A stretch of DNA of 64,000 nucleotides from Palsa-459 sp963841965 (GCA_963841965.1 CAWJES010000001.1:62001-126000), one strand, 5' to 3'; counted from the first letter of the stretch, positions 37,143 through 51,251 are shown. The notes: generated by a model from the letters alone, not told the origin. Translations and numbers: made by a program.

Positions 37143-38558
37143 CCCTCTGGTCGGGCCGGCTGTCGTCGGGGATGGCGGACGAGGTCGCAGCCTTCACGGT
37201 CAGCCTGCCCTTCGACCGGGCGCTGTGGCGCGTGGACCTCGCCGGGTCCAGGGCCCACGTCGACGGCCTCGCGGCAGCGGGCATCCTCGACGACGCGCAG
37301 CGCGTGGCGCTGCATGAGGCGCTGGAACAGGTGTCCTCCGAACTCGCGACGGGCTCGTTCGGATTCGAACCCGGCGACGAGGACATCCACACGGCGATCG
37401 AGCGCCGTGTCACCGAGATCGCGGGCGCGACCGGTGCCCGGCTGCACACGGGACGCAGTCGCAACGATCAGATCGCGACCGACCTGCGGCTCTGGGTGAG
37501 GGAGGCCATCGTCGCGCTGAGCGAATCGGTCCTCGAGCTCGTGTCCACCCTCCGGGACCGCGCGGACGGGGCTGGTGCGACGTACCTTCCCGGGTACACG
37601 CACCTCCAGCGCGCGCAGCCGGTGCTGCTCAGCCACCACCTCCGAGCCCACGCCTGGGCGCTGCTGCGCGATGCCGACCGGCTCGTCGACGCGGCTCGGC
37701 GCGCCGATGTCTCACCACTCGGCGCGGGTGCCCTCGCCGGGGAGCTCTCTCCCGCTCGATCCCTCGGTGCCCGCATCGGCCCTCGGCTTCGCCTCGACGT
37801 TCGAGAACAGCCTCGACGCGGTGAGTGACCGGGACTTCGCGGCCGAGCTCCTCTTCTGCATCGCGCTGACCGGCGTGCATCTCTCGCGCATGGGGGAGGA
37901 GCTCGTCCTGTGGACCTCGTCGGAGTTCGGATTCTGCACCCTCGACGACCGCTACACCACGGGAAGCTCGATGCTCCCGCAGAAGAAGAACGCGGACGTC
38001 GCCGAGCTCGCTCGCGGCAAGGCAGGTCGACTGATCGGAAACCTCACGGGCCTGCTGGTGACCCTCAAGGGCCTGCCCCTCTCGTACAACCGGGACCTGC
38101 AGGAGGACAAGGAGCCGCTGTTCGACTCGGTCGGACAGATGCTGGCTGCACTCGCGGCCCTCGAGGGGTGCTACCGGACGGCCACGTTCAACGCCGAGCG
38201 GATGGAGCAGGCGGCAGACGACGTCGCCGCCGCGGCAGTCGATCTGGCCGAGTGGCTGGTGGAGCGCGGCACGCCCTTCCGCGATGCGCACCGGGCGGTC
38301 GGCGCACTTGTCGCAACCTCGATCCGGGAAGGGTCGGACCTGCGTGCGCTCGTCGAGGCCGACGGCGAGTTCGGCCCCGACGCTGCGGCCCTGCTCGCGC
38401 CAGGCGTCGCAGTGACGCGGCGCACGACACCGGGAGGAGCGGGCCCGCTGCCCGCTGTCGCCCAGCACGCAGCGCTCGACGCCGCGATCGCCGATGCACG
38501 CCTCCGCTCCCAGCGGCTGCCACGGCTCCCGGCGGACAGGATCCCCGAGGACAGGTGA
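37139..38558 (+). CDS. argH: argininosuccinate lyase, frameshifted
   Basis: It splits argininosuccinate into arginine and fumarate. The frame from GTG 37139 runs through THTGRSRNDQ-like LHTGRSRNDQIATD and SPLGAGALAG, then leaves the family. The rest (SSLPLDPSVPASALGFA, TTGSSMLPQKKN signature, to the end) is in another frame. One extra G in the run at 37739-37742 (GGGG before AGCT) explains this; without it the protein has 472 residues, normal for ArgH. It overlaps argG and aag by GTGA. Probably intact in the organism. Confidence 0.88.
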
Positions 38559-39157
38559 ACCCGACGGATCTCGAGGGTCCACCTGATGAGGTGGCGCGCT
38601 CGCTCCTCGGTGCCCATCTGGTCGCAGGGTGGCGTGGTCATCCGTATCACCGAGGTCGAGGCATACGGGGGTTCGGACGACGCTGCGAGCCACGCCTTCC
38701 GAGGCAAGACCAATCGGAACGCGGTCATGTTCGGACCTCCCGGGCATCTGTACGTCTACCTGAGCTACGGGATCCACTGCTGCGCGAACGTCGTCTGCGG
38801 TCCCGAAGGCATCGCCACCGCCGTCCTGCTGCGCGCTGGCACTGCGGTCGAGGGCGAGAGCACCATCCGAAGCCGACGAGGCGAGGGGGTCCCTGCAGCC
38901 CGGCTGCTCGACGGTCCCGGCAAGCTCTGCCAGGCCCTCGGCATCGATCGCTCGTTCGACGGTGCGGACCTGGTGGCACAGCCCAAGGCCGCGCACAGCT
39001 CCTCGACGGCGCCAGAGTGGCGGGGGAGCGCGTGGTCGAATCCCGCCGCATCGGGATCAGCAAGGAGACCGAGCGGCCCTGGCGGTTCCAGCTCCCGAAT
39101 CCGGGTAGGATGGCTCCCGGGTCCTTGAGCAGGACAACCGTGTTCGAGCCGCATTGA
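38555..39157 (+). CDS. DNA-3-methyladenine glycosylase (Aag/Mpg family), two frameshifts
   Basis: This base-excision repair enzyme removes alkylated purines. The N-terminus (DEVARSLLGAHLVAG) starts at a GTG overlapping argH. The core (VVIRITEVEAYGG with the catalytic Glu, ASHAFRGKTNRNAVMFG, HLYVYLSYGIHCCANVVC) is in a second frame, and the end (RRIGISKETERPWRF) is back in the first. One extra G at 38627-38629 and one base missing near 38982-38996 would account for this and leave about 200 residues, the family length. In other Actinobacteria it sits between argH and tyrS. The stop lies inside the rRNA promoter. Confidence 0.82.
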   Translation: MNPTDLEGPPDEVARSLLGAHLVAGWRGHPYHRGRGIRGFGRRCEPRLPRQDQSERGHVRTSRASVRLPELRDPLLRERRLRSRRHRHRRPAARWHCGRGREHHPKPTRRGGPCSPAARRSRQALPGPRHRSLVRRCGPGGTAQGRAQLLDGARVAGERVVESRRIGISKETERPWRFQLPNPGRMAPGSLSRTTVFEPH

Positions 39158-39182
39158 CGGACCGGGCGCATGCTGCTAGAGT
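39154..39182 (+). promoter_or_regulatory. rRNA operon promoter
   Basis: TTGACG (39154-39159) and an extended TGC-TAGAGT (-10 at 39177-39182), exactly 17 bases apart. This is the best sigma70-type promoter in the window. The -35 box overlaps the TGA stop of the glycosylase gene (39155-39157). Confidence 0.8.
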
Positions 39183-39485
39183 CACCCTTCCGCCGCAAAG
39201 GCTACGGCCGAGCGGAGGATTTGGCGTGTCGGACCCTTGGGTCCCGCGCGCCTCGGTGTACCTGACACCTCCGCCTCCGGGCGCGTGTCCGGTTGCTCCT
39301 TGAAAACGGAAGAGCGAGAGCCAAAAGCCAGTGCGGGCGGCTCGATGGGGTCTGCCTCATTGAAGCCGTACGTCAAGAACACATAAGTGGCGCGACGACC
39401 TCGGTTGTCGTGCTGCCGGTTGGCAGCAGAGTCAATGCCGACCGGCTCTCTGATTTTCGGAGGGCCTCGTGCCCGAACGGAAGTC
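39183..39485 (+). other. 16S rRNA leader with boxA-like element and processing stem
   Basis: About 300 bases without a gene. TTGCTCCTTGAAAA (39293-39306) resembles an rrn antitermination boxA. AAAACGGAAGAGCGA (39303-39317) is the exact complement of 41160-41174 after the 16S gene, so the two should pair to form the long stem cut in 16S maturation. Nothing else was recognised. Confidence 0.65.
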
Positions 39486-44403
<4,918 letters not shown>

Positions 44404-44456
44404 AGATGTTCGTGCTCGCTCTAGGACGCTCAGGGCCTCATGGCCGAGCGCACAGT

Positions 44457-44576
44457 TTCCGGTGGCCATGGCGGCGGGGAAACACCCGTTCCCATTCCGA
44501 ACACGGCAGTTAAGCCCGCCAGCGCCGATGGTACTTGGGGGGTGACCCCCTGGGAGAGTAGGACGCCGCCGGGATT
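44457..44576 (+). rRNA. rrf: 5S ribosomal RNA
   Basis: About 120 bases. The core CCCATTCCGAACACGG (44491-44506) and GGGAGAGTAGGACGCCGCC (44551-44569) are standard 5S motifs. The first and last bases (CCGGTG / CGCCGG) pair as helix I. It lies 53 bases after 23S and is the last gene of the rRNA operon. Confidence 0.93.
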
Positions 44577-44582
44577 TCGCAG

Positions 44583-44624
44583 ACGGGGCCCATCGCCGAG
44601 AGGCGGTGGGCCCCGTTGTATTTC
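44583..44624 (+). terminator. intrinsic terminator of the rRNA operon
   Basis: A 15-bp hairpin ACGGGGCCCATCGCC / GGCGGTGGGCCCCGT (one G-T pair) with a GAGA loop, followed by the T-rich TGTATTT. It is the strongest terminator in the window and ends the rrn transcript. Confidence 0.85.
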
Positions 44625-44653
44625 ACACTTCCGGTGCCCGCACCATGACCCCT

Positions 44654-44659
44654 TAGGAT
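44654..44659 (+). promoter_or_regulatory. -10 box (TAGGAT) of leaderless TPR protein gene
   Basis: TAGGAT lies 7 bases before the ATG at 44667, 30 bases after the rrn terminator. There is no ribosome site. Confidence 0.5.
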
Positions 44660-44666
44660 CCTCCAA

Positions 44667-46538
44667 ATGCCGACTCCACCACGACGAAGTCCGAGCGGAG
44701 GCGATTCGCGGAGGCCAGCTTCCGGCGGCGGCCGTCCGTCCGGACCGAAGGGCCGACCCGCTCCGGGATCTTCGGGTCGGCCGCCGAGGTCGAGCTCCTC
44801 GTCGGGCAAGCCGGTCTCTCGTGGATCGGGGGGCGGCGCAGGCGCTGCCCGTCCGCCGAAGCCATCTGGGTCGTCGCGCGGATCCGGTTCCGGGGGGAGC
44901 CCGCGTGCGGGCGCGCCTCGATCGGGTGCACCGCGCCCGGGCGCCCGAGGCTCCGGAGGCCAGGGGACAGGGAACGCACGGCCGCCACGTACGGGGGGCG
45001 CGCCGAGTCGCTCTGGCGCATCGAGTTCATCGCGTCCGGCTGGACCGGGCAGCCCCCGGGGTCAGGCTCGTGGGCCCGCCACAGGCAGCGCGCGACGTCC
45101 CGGCGCGAGCGGCGCGGCGCGGCCGTCGCGCCCGGCGGACCGCCCGTCGGGTCCATCTCGGGCTTCCGCTGCCGGTGCCGGTCGATCGGGTTCAGGGGGC
45201 GCAACGCGCGCCTCACGGCCTCCCTCGAGATCGGCTGCGCCCTCGGGACGCGGAGGACCAGGTGGCCCCGCGCGAGAGGGCGCACGTGGTGACTCGAGAT
45301 CGGGCAGGCCGACGACGCGACCGTCAGGTCCTCCCGGCGGCGCGGGATCCGGGGGTGCAGGCAGGCCATCGTCGGGCTCCGGCAGACCGCCGTCGCGCAG
45401 TGGGACAGCAGGTGCTTCCTCATACGAGGGGCGTGGCCCGCGACGGACGGAGACGCCTCGCGGGGCCGGTGGTTCGGGCACATCACGTCCGCCTCGGCCG
45501 CGGGCCGCGTCGAATGGCGGGACCTGGGACCGGGGGAGCTCGCAACGGCCCGTGCGCGGCGACGGACGACCTGCGTACCCGACGAGGCGACCGGCAGGGC
45601 CGCAGGATCGCTCGAGCGGTGCCGCCGGTGCGGACCGCCGAGGTGGAACGAGACCGGCGCCGCGACCACGTGAGAAGCCGATGCCGGCGTCATGGGGCGG
45701 CGTGGCGCGAAAGGGCGCCCGCCTGATCTCGATGTCCGGCCAGGGAACCTTCGAGGATCACCGGTCCATGAAGGCTCCTGCACCGCCGGACGTCTGGGTT
45801 CGCGACGAGCGCGCCGAGATCGAGGAGGAGCCACGGCCCTCCGCGACCCCGCGCCCTCAGGCAGAGCTGCCCGGCGACCTGATCGCGGCGATCCGGACGG
45901 CGGGCCAGCACCTGACGAACCGAGGACGCGAGCGCCTGGTCACCCTCACCGCCGAGGCAGTCGAGGCCTACAACAGGGGCCGCTACGAGGAGGCCGCGAA
46001 GCGGGTCGGCCCGGTCGCCGAGATCGCCCCGCGCGTGCCCGGCGTCCGCGAGATCGCCGGCCTCGCCTGCTATCGCGCCGGACGGTGGCGTGCCGCCGCC
46101 GCACACCTGCGGGTCCACTACGAGCTGACGGGCGACGTGACGCACCTGCCGGCGGTCATGGACTGCGAGCGGGCGCTCAACCGCCCGCGCTCCGTCGCGA
46201 AGCTCTTCGAGACGATCCGCGGTGCGTCCCCGTCGGCCGAGGTGCTCGCCGAGGCGCGCATCGTGATGGCGGCGACGATGGCCGAGCGCCAGAAGTACGC
46301 CGAAGCGATCGAGCTACTGACTTCCTCGGGGGCGGGCAAGAAGATCCGCAATCCATCCGAGCGTCACGTGCGACAGTGGTATGTGCTCGGTGACCTTTAC
46401 GAGCGGGGAGGGGATGTGCCGATGGCGAGGGAATTCTTCACCCGGGTCGCGATGGCGGACCCCGGTGCCTACGACGTCGACGACCGGCTTGAGGAGATCG
46501 GCGGGCGCGCCTCGACGAGCCGCCGTCGCCAGCGGTAG
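44667..46538 (+). CDS. TPR-like protein with long disordered N-terminal region
   Basis: 623 residues in two distinct parts. About residues 1-345 are almost only Gly, Ser, Pro, Arg and Ala with RGG/RPSG-like repeats, clearly disordered and basic. From about 350 a folded helical part follows (FEDHRSMKAPAPPDVWVRDE, then tandem helices such as AVEAYNRGRYEEAAKRVGPV and VREIAGLACYRAGRWRAAAAH). The folded part resembles the conserved TPR-like protein encoded after tyrS in mycobacteria (Rv1691 family), whose role is unknown. It carries DVWVRDEA-like and LPAVMDCERALNRP segments of that family. The tail acts as a possible RNA-binding or condensate-forming region, which is speculation. Confidence 0.8.
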   Translation: MPTPPRRSPSGGDSRRPASGGGRPSGPKGRPAPGSSGRPPRSSSSSGKPVSRGSGGGAGAARPPKPSGSSRGSGSGGSPRAGAPRSGAPRPGARGSGGQGTGNARPPRTGGAPSRSGASSSSRPAGPGSPRGQARGPATGSARRPGASGAARPSRPADRPSGPSRASAAGAGRSGSGGATRASRPPSRSAAPSGRGGPGGPAREGARGDSRSGRPTTRPSGPPGGAGSGGAGRPSSGSGRPPSRSGTAGASSYEGRGPRRTETPRGAGGSGTSRPPRPRAASNGGTWDRGSSQRPVRGDGRPAYPTRRPAGPQDRSSGAAGADRRGGTRPAPRPREKPMPASWGGVARKGARLISMSGQGTFEDHRSMKAPAPPDVWVRDERAEIEEEPRPSATPRPQAELPGDLIAAIRTAGQHLTNRGRERLVTLTAEAVEAYNRGRYEEAAKRVGPVAEIAPRVPGVREIAGLACYRAGRWRAAAAHLRVHYELTGDVTHLPAVMDCERALNRPRSVAKLFETIRGASPSAEVLAEARIVMAATMAERQKYAEAIELLTSSGAGKKIRNPSERHVRQWYVLGDLYERGGDVPMAREFFTRVAMADPGAYDVDDRLEEIGGRASTSRRRQR

Positions 46539-46542
46539 CGCC

Positions 46543-47238
46543 GTGACCCAGCACAGCACGTGGCGGACGCACGTGGCCGACAAGTTCGGCTGGGTCCTCA
46601 TCGCCTGTCTCGTGACGTACACGATGCTCGTCACGGTCGACAGCAGGTGGTCGGCCCTCACCGGGTCCGTCACGGTCCTCGCGACCGTGCTCCTCACGAT
46701 CTACGCCTCAATACCGCCGCGGGGGCTCCGATATGCCGCCATCGGGTCCATCATCCTGGCGCTTGTGATCGGCGTGCTGAATGCGATCCTGCACAAGCAC
46801 GCATTGAGCGGATTCACCTTCCTCCTCGCGGGAATCTCGCTCGGATGCTGCATCATCGCGATCCTGCTGCGCGTCGCGTCCGAGACGCACGTCTCTGTCG
46901 GGACCGTCCTGGCGGTGCTCGACGTGTACGTGATGCTGGGCCTCTTCTTCACGTTCGTGGACGCCGGGGTCGGTCACATCACCGGACACTTCTTCGCACA
47001 GGCGAGCGCTTACGACCTCGTCGACTACCCGTACCTCAGCTACGTGACACTCACGACGGTCGGCTTCGGGGACCTCACGCCCGGGACCGGCGTGGCCCGC
47101 GCCCTCATCATCATCGAGGCGCTGATCGGGCAGATCTTCCTCGTGACCATGGTCGCGCGGATGGTCTCGCTCATGGGGACCGAGCGGGCACCCGTCGCCA
47201 TGGTGCGGGATCGCGAGCCTCCCGAACCGCAGGAGTAG
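46543..47238 (+). CDS. potassium channel-like membrane protein
   Basis: 231 residues from GTG. Four hydrophobic helices (about 15-33, 38-55, 63-83, 92-110) are followed by a helix-pore-helix unit (about 120-215). The selectivity filter TVGFGD at 172-177 is in the expected place (TLTTVGFGDLTPGT). TVGFGD instead of TVGYGD is common and still potassium-selective. No voltage-sensor arginine pattern and no C-terminal RCK domain are seen. The start is uncertain because no ribosome site or -10 box precedes it at a good distance; it is 4 bases after the TPR gene. Confidence 0.8.
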   Translation: MTQHSTWRTHVADKFGWVLIACLVTYTMLVTVDSRWSALTGSVTVLATVLLTIYASIPPRGLRYAAIGSIILALVIGVLNAILHKHALSGFTFLLAGISLGCCIIAILLRVASETHVSVGTVLAVLDVYVMLGLFFTFVDAGVGHITGHFFAQASAYDLVDYPYLSYVTLTTVGFGDLTPGTGVARALIIIEALIGQIFLVTMVARMVSLMGTERAPVAMVRDREPPEPQE

Positions 47239-47241
47239 CCT
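47236..47241 (+). promoter_or_regulatory. -10 box (TAGCCT) sharing the TAG stop of the channel gene
   Basis: TAGCCT is 7 bases before the aldolase ATG. Its first three bases are the stop codon of the preceding gene (47236-47238). Confidence 0.5.
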
Positions 47242-47248
47242 CGGACGC

Positions 47249-48298
47249 ATGGACCTGCATGCACTCCTGGGAGACGACGCGGAGTCGCTCCTCAGCCACA
47301 CTGCGACCGCATTCCCGAAGGAGCTGCTGACGCTCCCGGGGCCTGACTTCGTCGAGGACGTGTTCACGCACTCCGACCGGCCCGAGAACGTGCTGCGCAA
47401 CCTCGCGGCCCTCTACGCCCACGGCAGACTCGGGGGCACCGGCTACCTCTCGATCCTGCCGGTGGACCAGGGCATCGAGCATTCGGCCGCCGCCTCGTTC
47501 GCGAAGAACCCCATCTACTTCGATCCCGCCAGGATCTGCGATCTCGCGATCGCGGCGGACTGCAACGCGGTCGCAACGACGCTGGGCGGCCTCGGCATCG
47601 TGTCGCGGACCTACGCGGACCGCATCCCGATGATCGCGAAGCTGAACCACAACGACCTGCTCCACCTCCCAACGATCTACGACCAGGTCATGTTCGGCTC
47701 GGTGCAGCGTGCCGTGGACCTCGGTGCAGTCGGTGTCGGCGCCACGGTCTACTTCGGATCCCCCGAGTCCGGCCGCCAGCTCCGTGAAGTCGAGGCGGCT
47801 TTCGAGGAGGCGCATCGCCAGGGACTGTTCACCGTCCTGTGGTGCTACCTGCGAAACCCCGGCTTCGTGAAGGACGGCGTCGACTACCACGTCTCGGCGG
47901 ACCTCACCGGACAGGCGAACCACCTCGGCGTCACGATCGGCGCGGACATCATCAAGCAGAAGCTCGCGGAGAACAACGGCGGCTACACCGCGATCGGGTT
48001 CGGCAAGACCGACCCGCTCGTCTACGACGAGCTGACGACGTCGCATCCCATCGACCTCGCGCGCTGGCAGGTCGTGAACTGCTACGCGGGCAAGATCGGG
48101 CTCATCAACTCGGGGGGCGAGTCGAAGGGCGACTCGGACCTCGCCCAGGCGGTTCGCACCGCCGTCATCAACAAGCGCGCCGGCGGCCAGGGGCTGATCG
48201 TCGGGCGCAAGGCGTTCCAGCGCCCGATCGACGAGGGTGCCGCCCTCGTGCACGCCATCCAGGACGTGTACCTCGACGGTTCGGTCTCGATCGCCTGA
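47249..48298 (+). CDS. class I fructose-bisphosphate aldolase (DhnA type)
   Basis: 349 residues. It cleaves fructose 1,6-bisphosphate through a Schiff base. LPVDQGIEHSAA (about 71-82) and IGRKAFQRP near the end match the FbaB/DhnA family, which is unrelated in sequence to the class II zinc enzymes. The YIKQK-like IIKQKLAENNGG and CYAGKIGLINSGGESKGDSD segments complete the barrel. It is a single-gene unit with a leaderless promoter. A GC hairpin follows the stop. Confidence 0.92.
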   Translation: MDLHALLGDDAESLLSHTATAFPKELLTLPGPDFVEDVFTHSDRPENVLRNLAALYAHGRLGGTGYLSILPVDQGIEHSAAASFAKNPIYFDPARICDLAIAADCNAVATTLGGLGIVSRTYADRIPMIAKLNHNDLLHLPTIYDQVMFGSVQRAVDLGAVGVGATVYFGSPESGRQLREVEAAFEEAHRQGLFTVLWCYLRNPGFVKDGVDYHVSADLTGQANHLGVTIGADIIKQKLAENNGGYTAIGFGKTDPLVYDELTTSHPIDLARWQVVNCYAGKIGLINSGGESKGDSDLAQAVRTAVINKRAGGQGLIVGRKAFQRPIDEGAALVHAIQDVYLDGSVSIA

Positions 48299-48308
48299 GC
48301 CCCGGACG

Positions 48309-48336
48309 CCGGCGCGCGAGCGCGCGCCGGTAACAT
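48309..48336 (+). promoter_or_regulatory. GC palindrome and -10 box before korA
   Basis: A 22-base inverted repeat (CCGGCGCGCG, AG, CGCGCGCCGG; 48309-48330) directly abuts a TAACAT -10 box (48331-48336). It may be an operator covering the -35 to -10 region of korA, or a terminator hairpin of the aldolase gene lacking a T tract. The ribosome site GGAGGGA (48351-48357) follows, so korA is leadered. Confidence 0.4.
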
Positions 48337-48359
48337 TGGAAAGCCTTTGAGGAGGGATC

Positions 48360-50235
48360 ATGACCGACACGGTCGAGCATCCGAATGTCGTGAAGGGCGT
48401 CGTGCTCCGCTTCGCCGGGGACTCCGGCGACGGCATGCAGCTGGCGGGGGAGCGCTTCACGTCCATGAGCGCGGCCTTCGGGAACGACCTGTCGACGTTC
48501 CCCGACTTCCCCGCCGAGATCCGCGCACCCGCGGGGACGCTTGCCGGCGTCTCGAGCTTCCAGGTCCAGATCTCGGATCACGCCATCACGACGCCGGGCG
48601 ACACTCCGAACGTGCTCGTGGCGATGAACCCCGCGGGCCTGAAGGCGAACGTCGCGCTGCTCGAGGCGGGGGCGACGGTCATCGTGAACGCGGACTCGTT
48701 CGACGAGCGGTCGCTCGAGAAGGCGGGCTACACCGTTAATCCCCTGGAGGACGGCTCGCTCGGCAGCTTCACCGTGTACCAGGTCCCCATGACGAGCATC
48801 ACCCAGGAGGCGTGCAAGGAGGCCGGGGTCAAGCCCCGCGACGCGGAGCGCTCGAAGAACTTCTTCGCGCTCGGGCTCGTAACGTGGCTGTACTCGCGCC
48901 CGTACGAGAAGACCGCGTCATGGATCGAGGACCGCTTCTCGGCGAAGCCCCTCGTCCTGCAGGCGAACCTGCGCGCGTTTCGCGCGGGATTCGACTTCGG
49001 CGAGACCGCCGAGCTGTTCGACTCTCGCTTCGAGATCGAGGCCGCTCCGTTCGCCCCGGGGGAGTACGCCAACCTCAACGGCAACACCGCGCTCGCCTGG
49101 GGGCTGATCGCGGCCGCGCAGAAGGCGAGCCTGCCGCTGTTCCTCGGGGAGCTACCCGATCACGCCCGCGTCCGACATCCTCCACGAGCTCTCGAAGCGC
49201 AAGGAGTTCGGCGTGAGGACCTTCCAGGCCGAGGACGAGATCGCCGCGATCTCCGCGGCGATCGGCGCGAGCTACGGGGGGTCCCTCGGGGTCACGACGA
49301 CGAGCGGGCCGGGGCTCGACCTCAAGTCCGAGGCGATCGGTCTCGCGATCAGCCTGGAGCTGCCGCTCGTCATCATCGACGTGCAGCGCGGGGGGCCGTC
49401 GACGGGACTGCCCACCAAGGTCGAGCAGAGCGACCTGCTCCAGGCGATGTACGGCCACCACGGCGAGTCTCCGATCCCCGTCATCGCGGCGCACACGCCG
49501 AGCCACTGCTTCGACGCCGCGTTCGAGGCTGTGCGCATCGCGGTGACCTACCGCACACCCGTGATCCTGCTGTCGGACGCCTACCTCGCGAACGGGTCGG
49601 AGCCATGGGCGATCAGGGACCCCGACACGCTGCCGCAGCTCGACCCGGGCTTCGCGGCAGCGCCGAACCACGTCGCCGAGGACGGCACGGAGTCCTTCTG
49701 GCCGTTCGTGCGGGACCCCGAGACCCTGGCGAGGCCATGGGCGCCGCCCGGCCTGCCCGGGATGGAGCACCGCATTGGCGGCATCGAGAAGTCCGACGGA
49801 CCGGGGTCGGTGTCGTACGACGGGCACAACCATGAGGCGATGGTGCACGTGCGCCACGACCGGATCGCGAGGATCGCCGAGTCGATCGACGATGTCGAGG
49901 TTGACGACCCGTCGGGCTCGGCCACGACGCTCGTCATCGGCTGGGGCTCCACGTACGGTGCGATCGACGCGGCTGTCGCGCGCCTGCGGGCCACGGGCGA
50001 CGCGGTCGCCCGGGCGCACCTCGTGCACATCAACCCGTTCCCGGCGAACCTGGGCGAGGTCCTCGCCCGGTACGACCAGGTGCTCGTCCCCGAGCTCAAC
50101 CTCGGACAGCTCACGAGGCTCCTGCGCGCCGAGTACGTGGTCGATGCGAAGGTGATCTCGAAGGTCCAGGGCCTCCCGTTCCGCGCGAGCGAGCTCGAGT
50201 CGGCCATCCGCCTACAGCTCGGAGGTGCCCGATGA
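48360..50235 (+). CDS. korA: 2-oxoglutarate:ferredoxin oxidoreductase alpha (gamma-alpha fusion), frameshifted
   Basis: It converts 2-oxoglutarate to succinyl-CoA with ferredoxin as electron acceptor, together with KorB. The N-terminal gamma domain (FAGDSGDGMQLAGERF, about 16-190) is fused to the alpha domain. The frame breaks at the conserved YPITPAS motif: one extra G in GGGG (49146-49149, before AGCT) shifts LGSYPITPASDI out of frame; removal gives 624 residues. The remaining alpha domain (RTFQAEDEIAAISAAIGAS, then PTKVEQSDLLQAMYG) is complete. It overlaps korB by ATGA. This ferredoxin-linked form replaces or supplements 2-oxoglutarate dehydrogenase in many Actinobacteria. Confidence 0.9.
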
Positions 50236-51251
50236 CCCAGGTTGCCCCACCCACGACCCGCAAGGACTGGACGAGTGACCAGGAGGTGCGGTGGTGCCCG
50301 GGCTGCGGGGACTACTCGATCCTGGCCGCCCTGCAGATGCTGATGCCCGAGCTCGGCGTCCGGCGCGAGTCGACCGTCTTCATCTCGGGCATCGGGTGCG
50401 CCGCGCGCTTCCCGTATTACATGAACACCTACGGCGTGCACTCGATCCACGGCCGCGCGCCCGCGGTCGCGACGGGTCTCGCGCTCACTCGCCCGGACCT
50501 CGACATCTGGGTGATCGGCGGCGACGGCGACATGCTCTCCATCGGGGGGAACCACCTCCTGCACGCGCTGCGCCGCAACGTGCAGCTCAAGATCCTGATG
50601 TTCAACAACCGGATCTACGGGCTGACGAAGGGCCAGTACTCGCCGACGTCGGAGACCGGGAAGATCACCAAGTCGACTCCGTGGGGATCGCTCGACGAGC
50701 CCTTCAACCCGATCTCGCTGACCCTGGGCGCGGAGGCCTCGTTCGTCGCCAGGACCCACGACATGGACCGTGCGCACATGCAGGAGACGTTCCGACGTGC
50801 GCACGCGCACGAGGGCGCCTCCTTCGTCGAGGTCTTCCAGAACTGCAACGTCTTCAACGACGGGGCGTTCGGGGAGATCACCTCGAGGGACCGCCGCGCG
50901 GAGATGCTGATCAACCTCGTCCACGGCGAGCCGATCAGGTTCGGAGCGGAGCTCGAGCGCGGGATCATCCAGCGATCCGACGGCCATGTGGAGATCGTCG
51001 ACGTGGCCGATGTCGGCCTCGACGCGCTCCTCGTGCACGACGAGACGAGGCGGGACCCCGGCGTCGCCTTCGCCCTGTCGCGCCTCAGCCACTCGGACCA
51101 TGAGCCCACGCCCGTCGGCGTGTTCCGCGACGTGGTGCGCCCCGAGCTGGGCGCGTCGATGTCAGCCCAGATCGTCGAGGCCCAGGACAAGCGGGGCCGC
51201 GGGGACCTGGCAGCCCTCTTCCGGGCGAACGGCACCTGGACGATTGACTGA
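50232..51251 (+). CDS. korB: 2-oxoglutarate:ferredoxin oxidoreductase beta subunit
   Basis: 339 residues. It binds thiamine diphosphate and an iron-sulfur cluster. Cluster and cofactor cysteines are in WCPGCGDYS and GIGCAARFPYY; the ThDP motif is GGDGDMLSIGGNH with the paired FNNRIYGLTKGQYSPTS. It forms the functional pair with korA directly upstream. The stop overlaps the presumed TTG start of pgsA by 8 bases. Confidence 0.95.
   Translation: MTQVAPPTTRKDWTSDQEVRWCPGCGDYSILAALQMLMPELGVRRESTVFISGIGCAARFPYYMNTYGVHSIHGRAPAVATGLALTRPDLDIWVIGGDGDMLSIGGNHLLHALRRNVQLKILMFNNRIYGLTKGQYSPTSETGKITKSTPWGSLDEPFNPISLTLGAEASFVARTHDMDRAHMQETFRRAHAHEGASFVEVFQNCNVFNDGAFGEITSRDRRAEMLINLVHGEPIRFGAELERGIIQRSDGHVEIVDVADVGLDALLVHDETRRDPGVAFALSRLSHSDHEPTPVGVFRDVVRPELGASMSAQIVEAQDKRGRGDLAALFRANGTWTID

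Noticed and set aside
44653..45834. Long minus-strand frame opposite the disordered part of the TPR protein
   Set aside because: Low-complexity GC-rich DNA keeps several frames open. No start signal or recognised domain is present on that strand.
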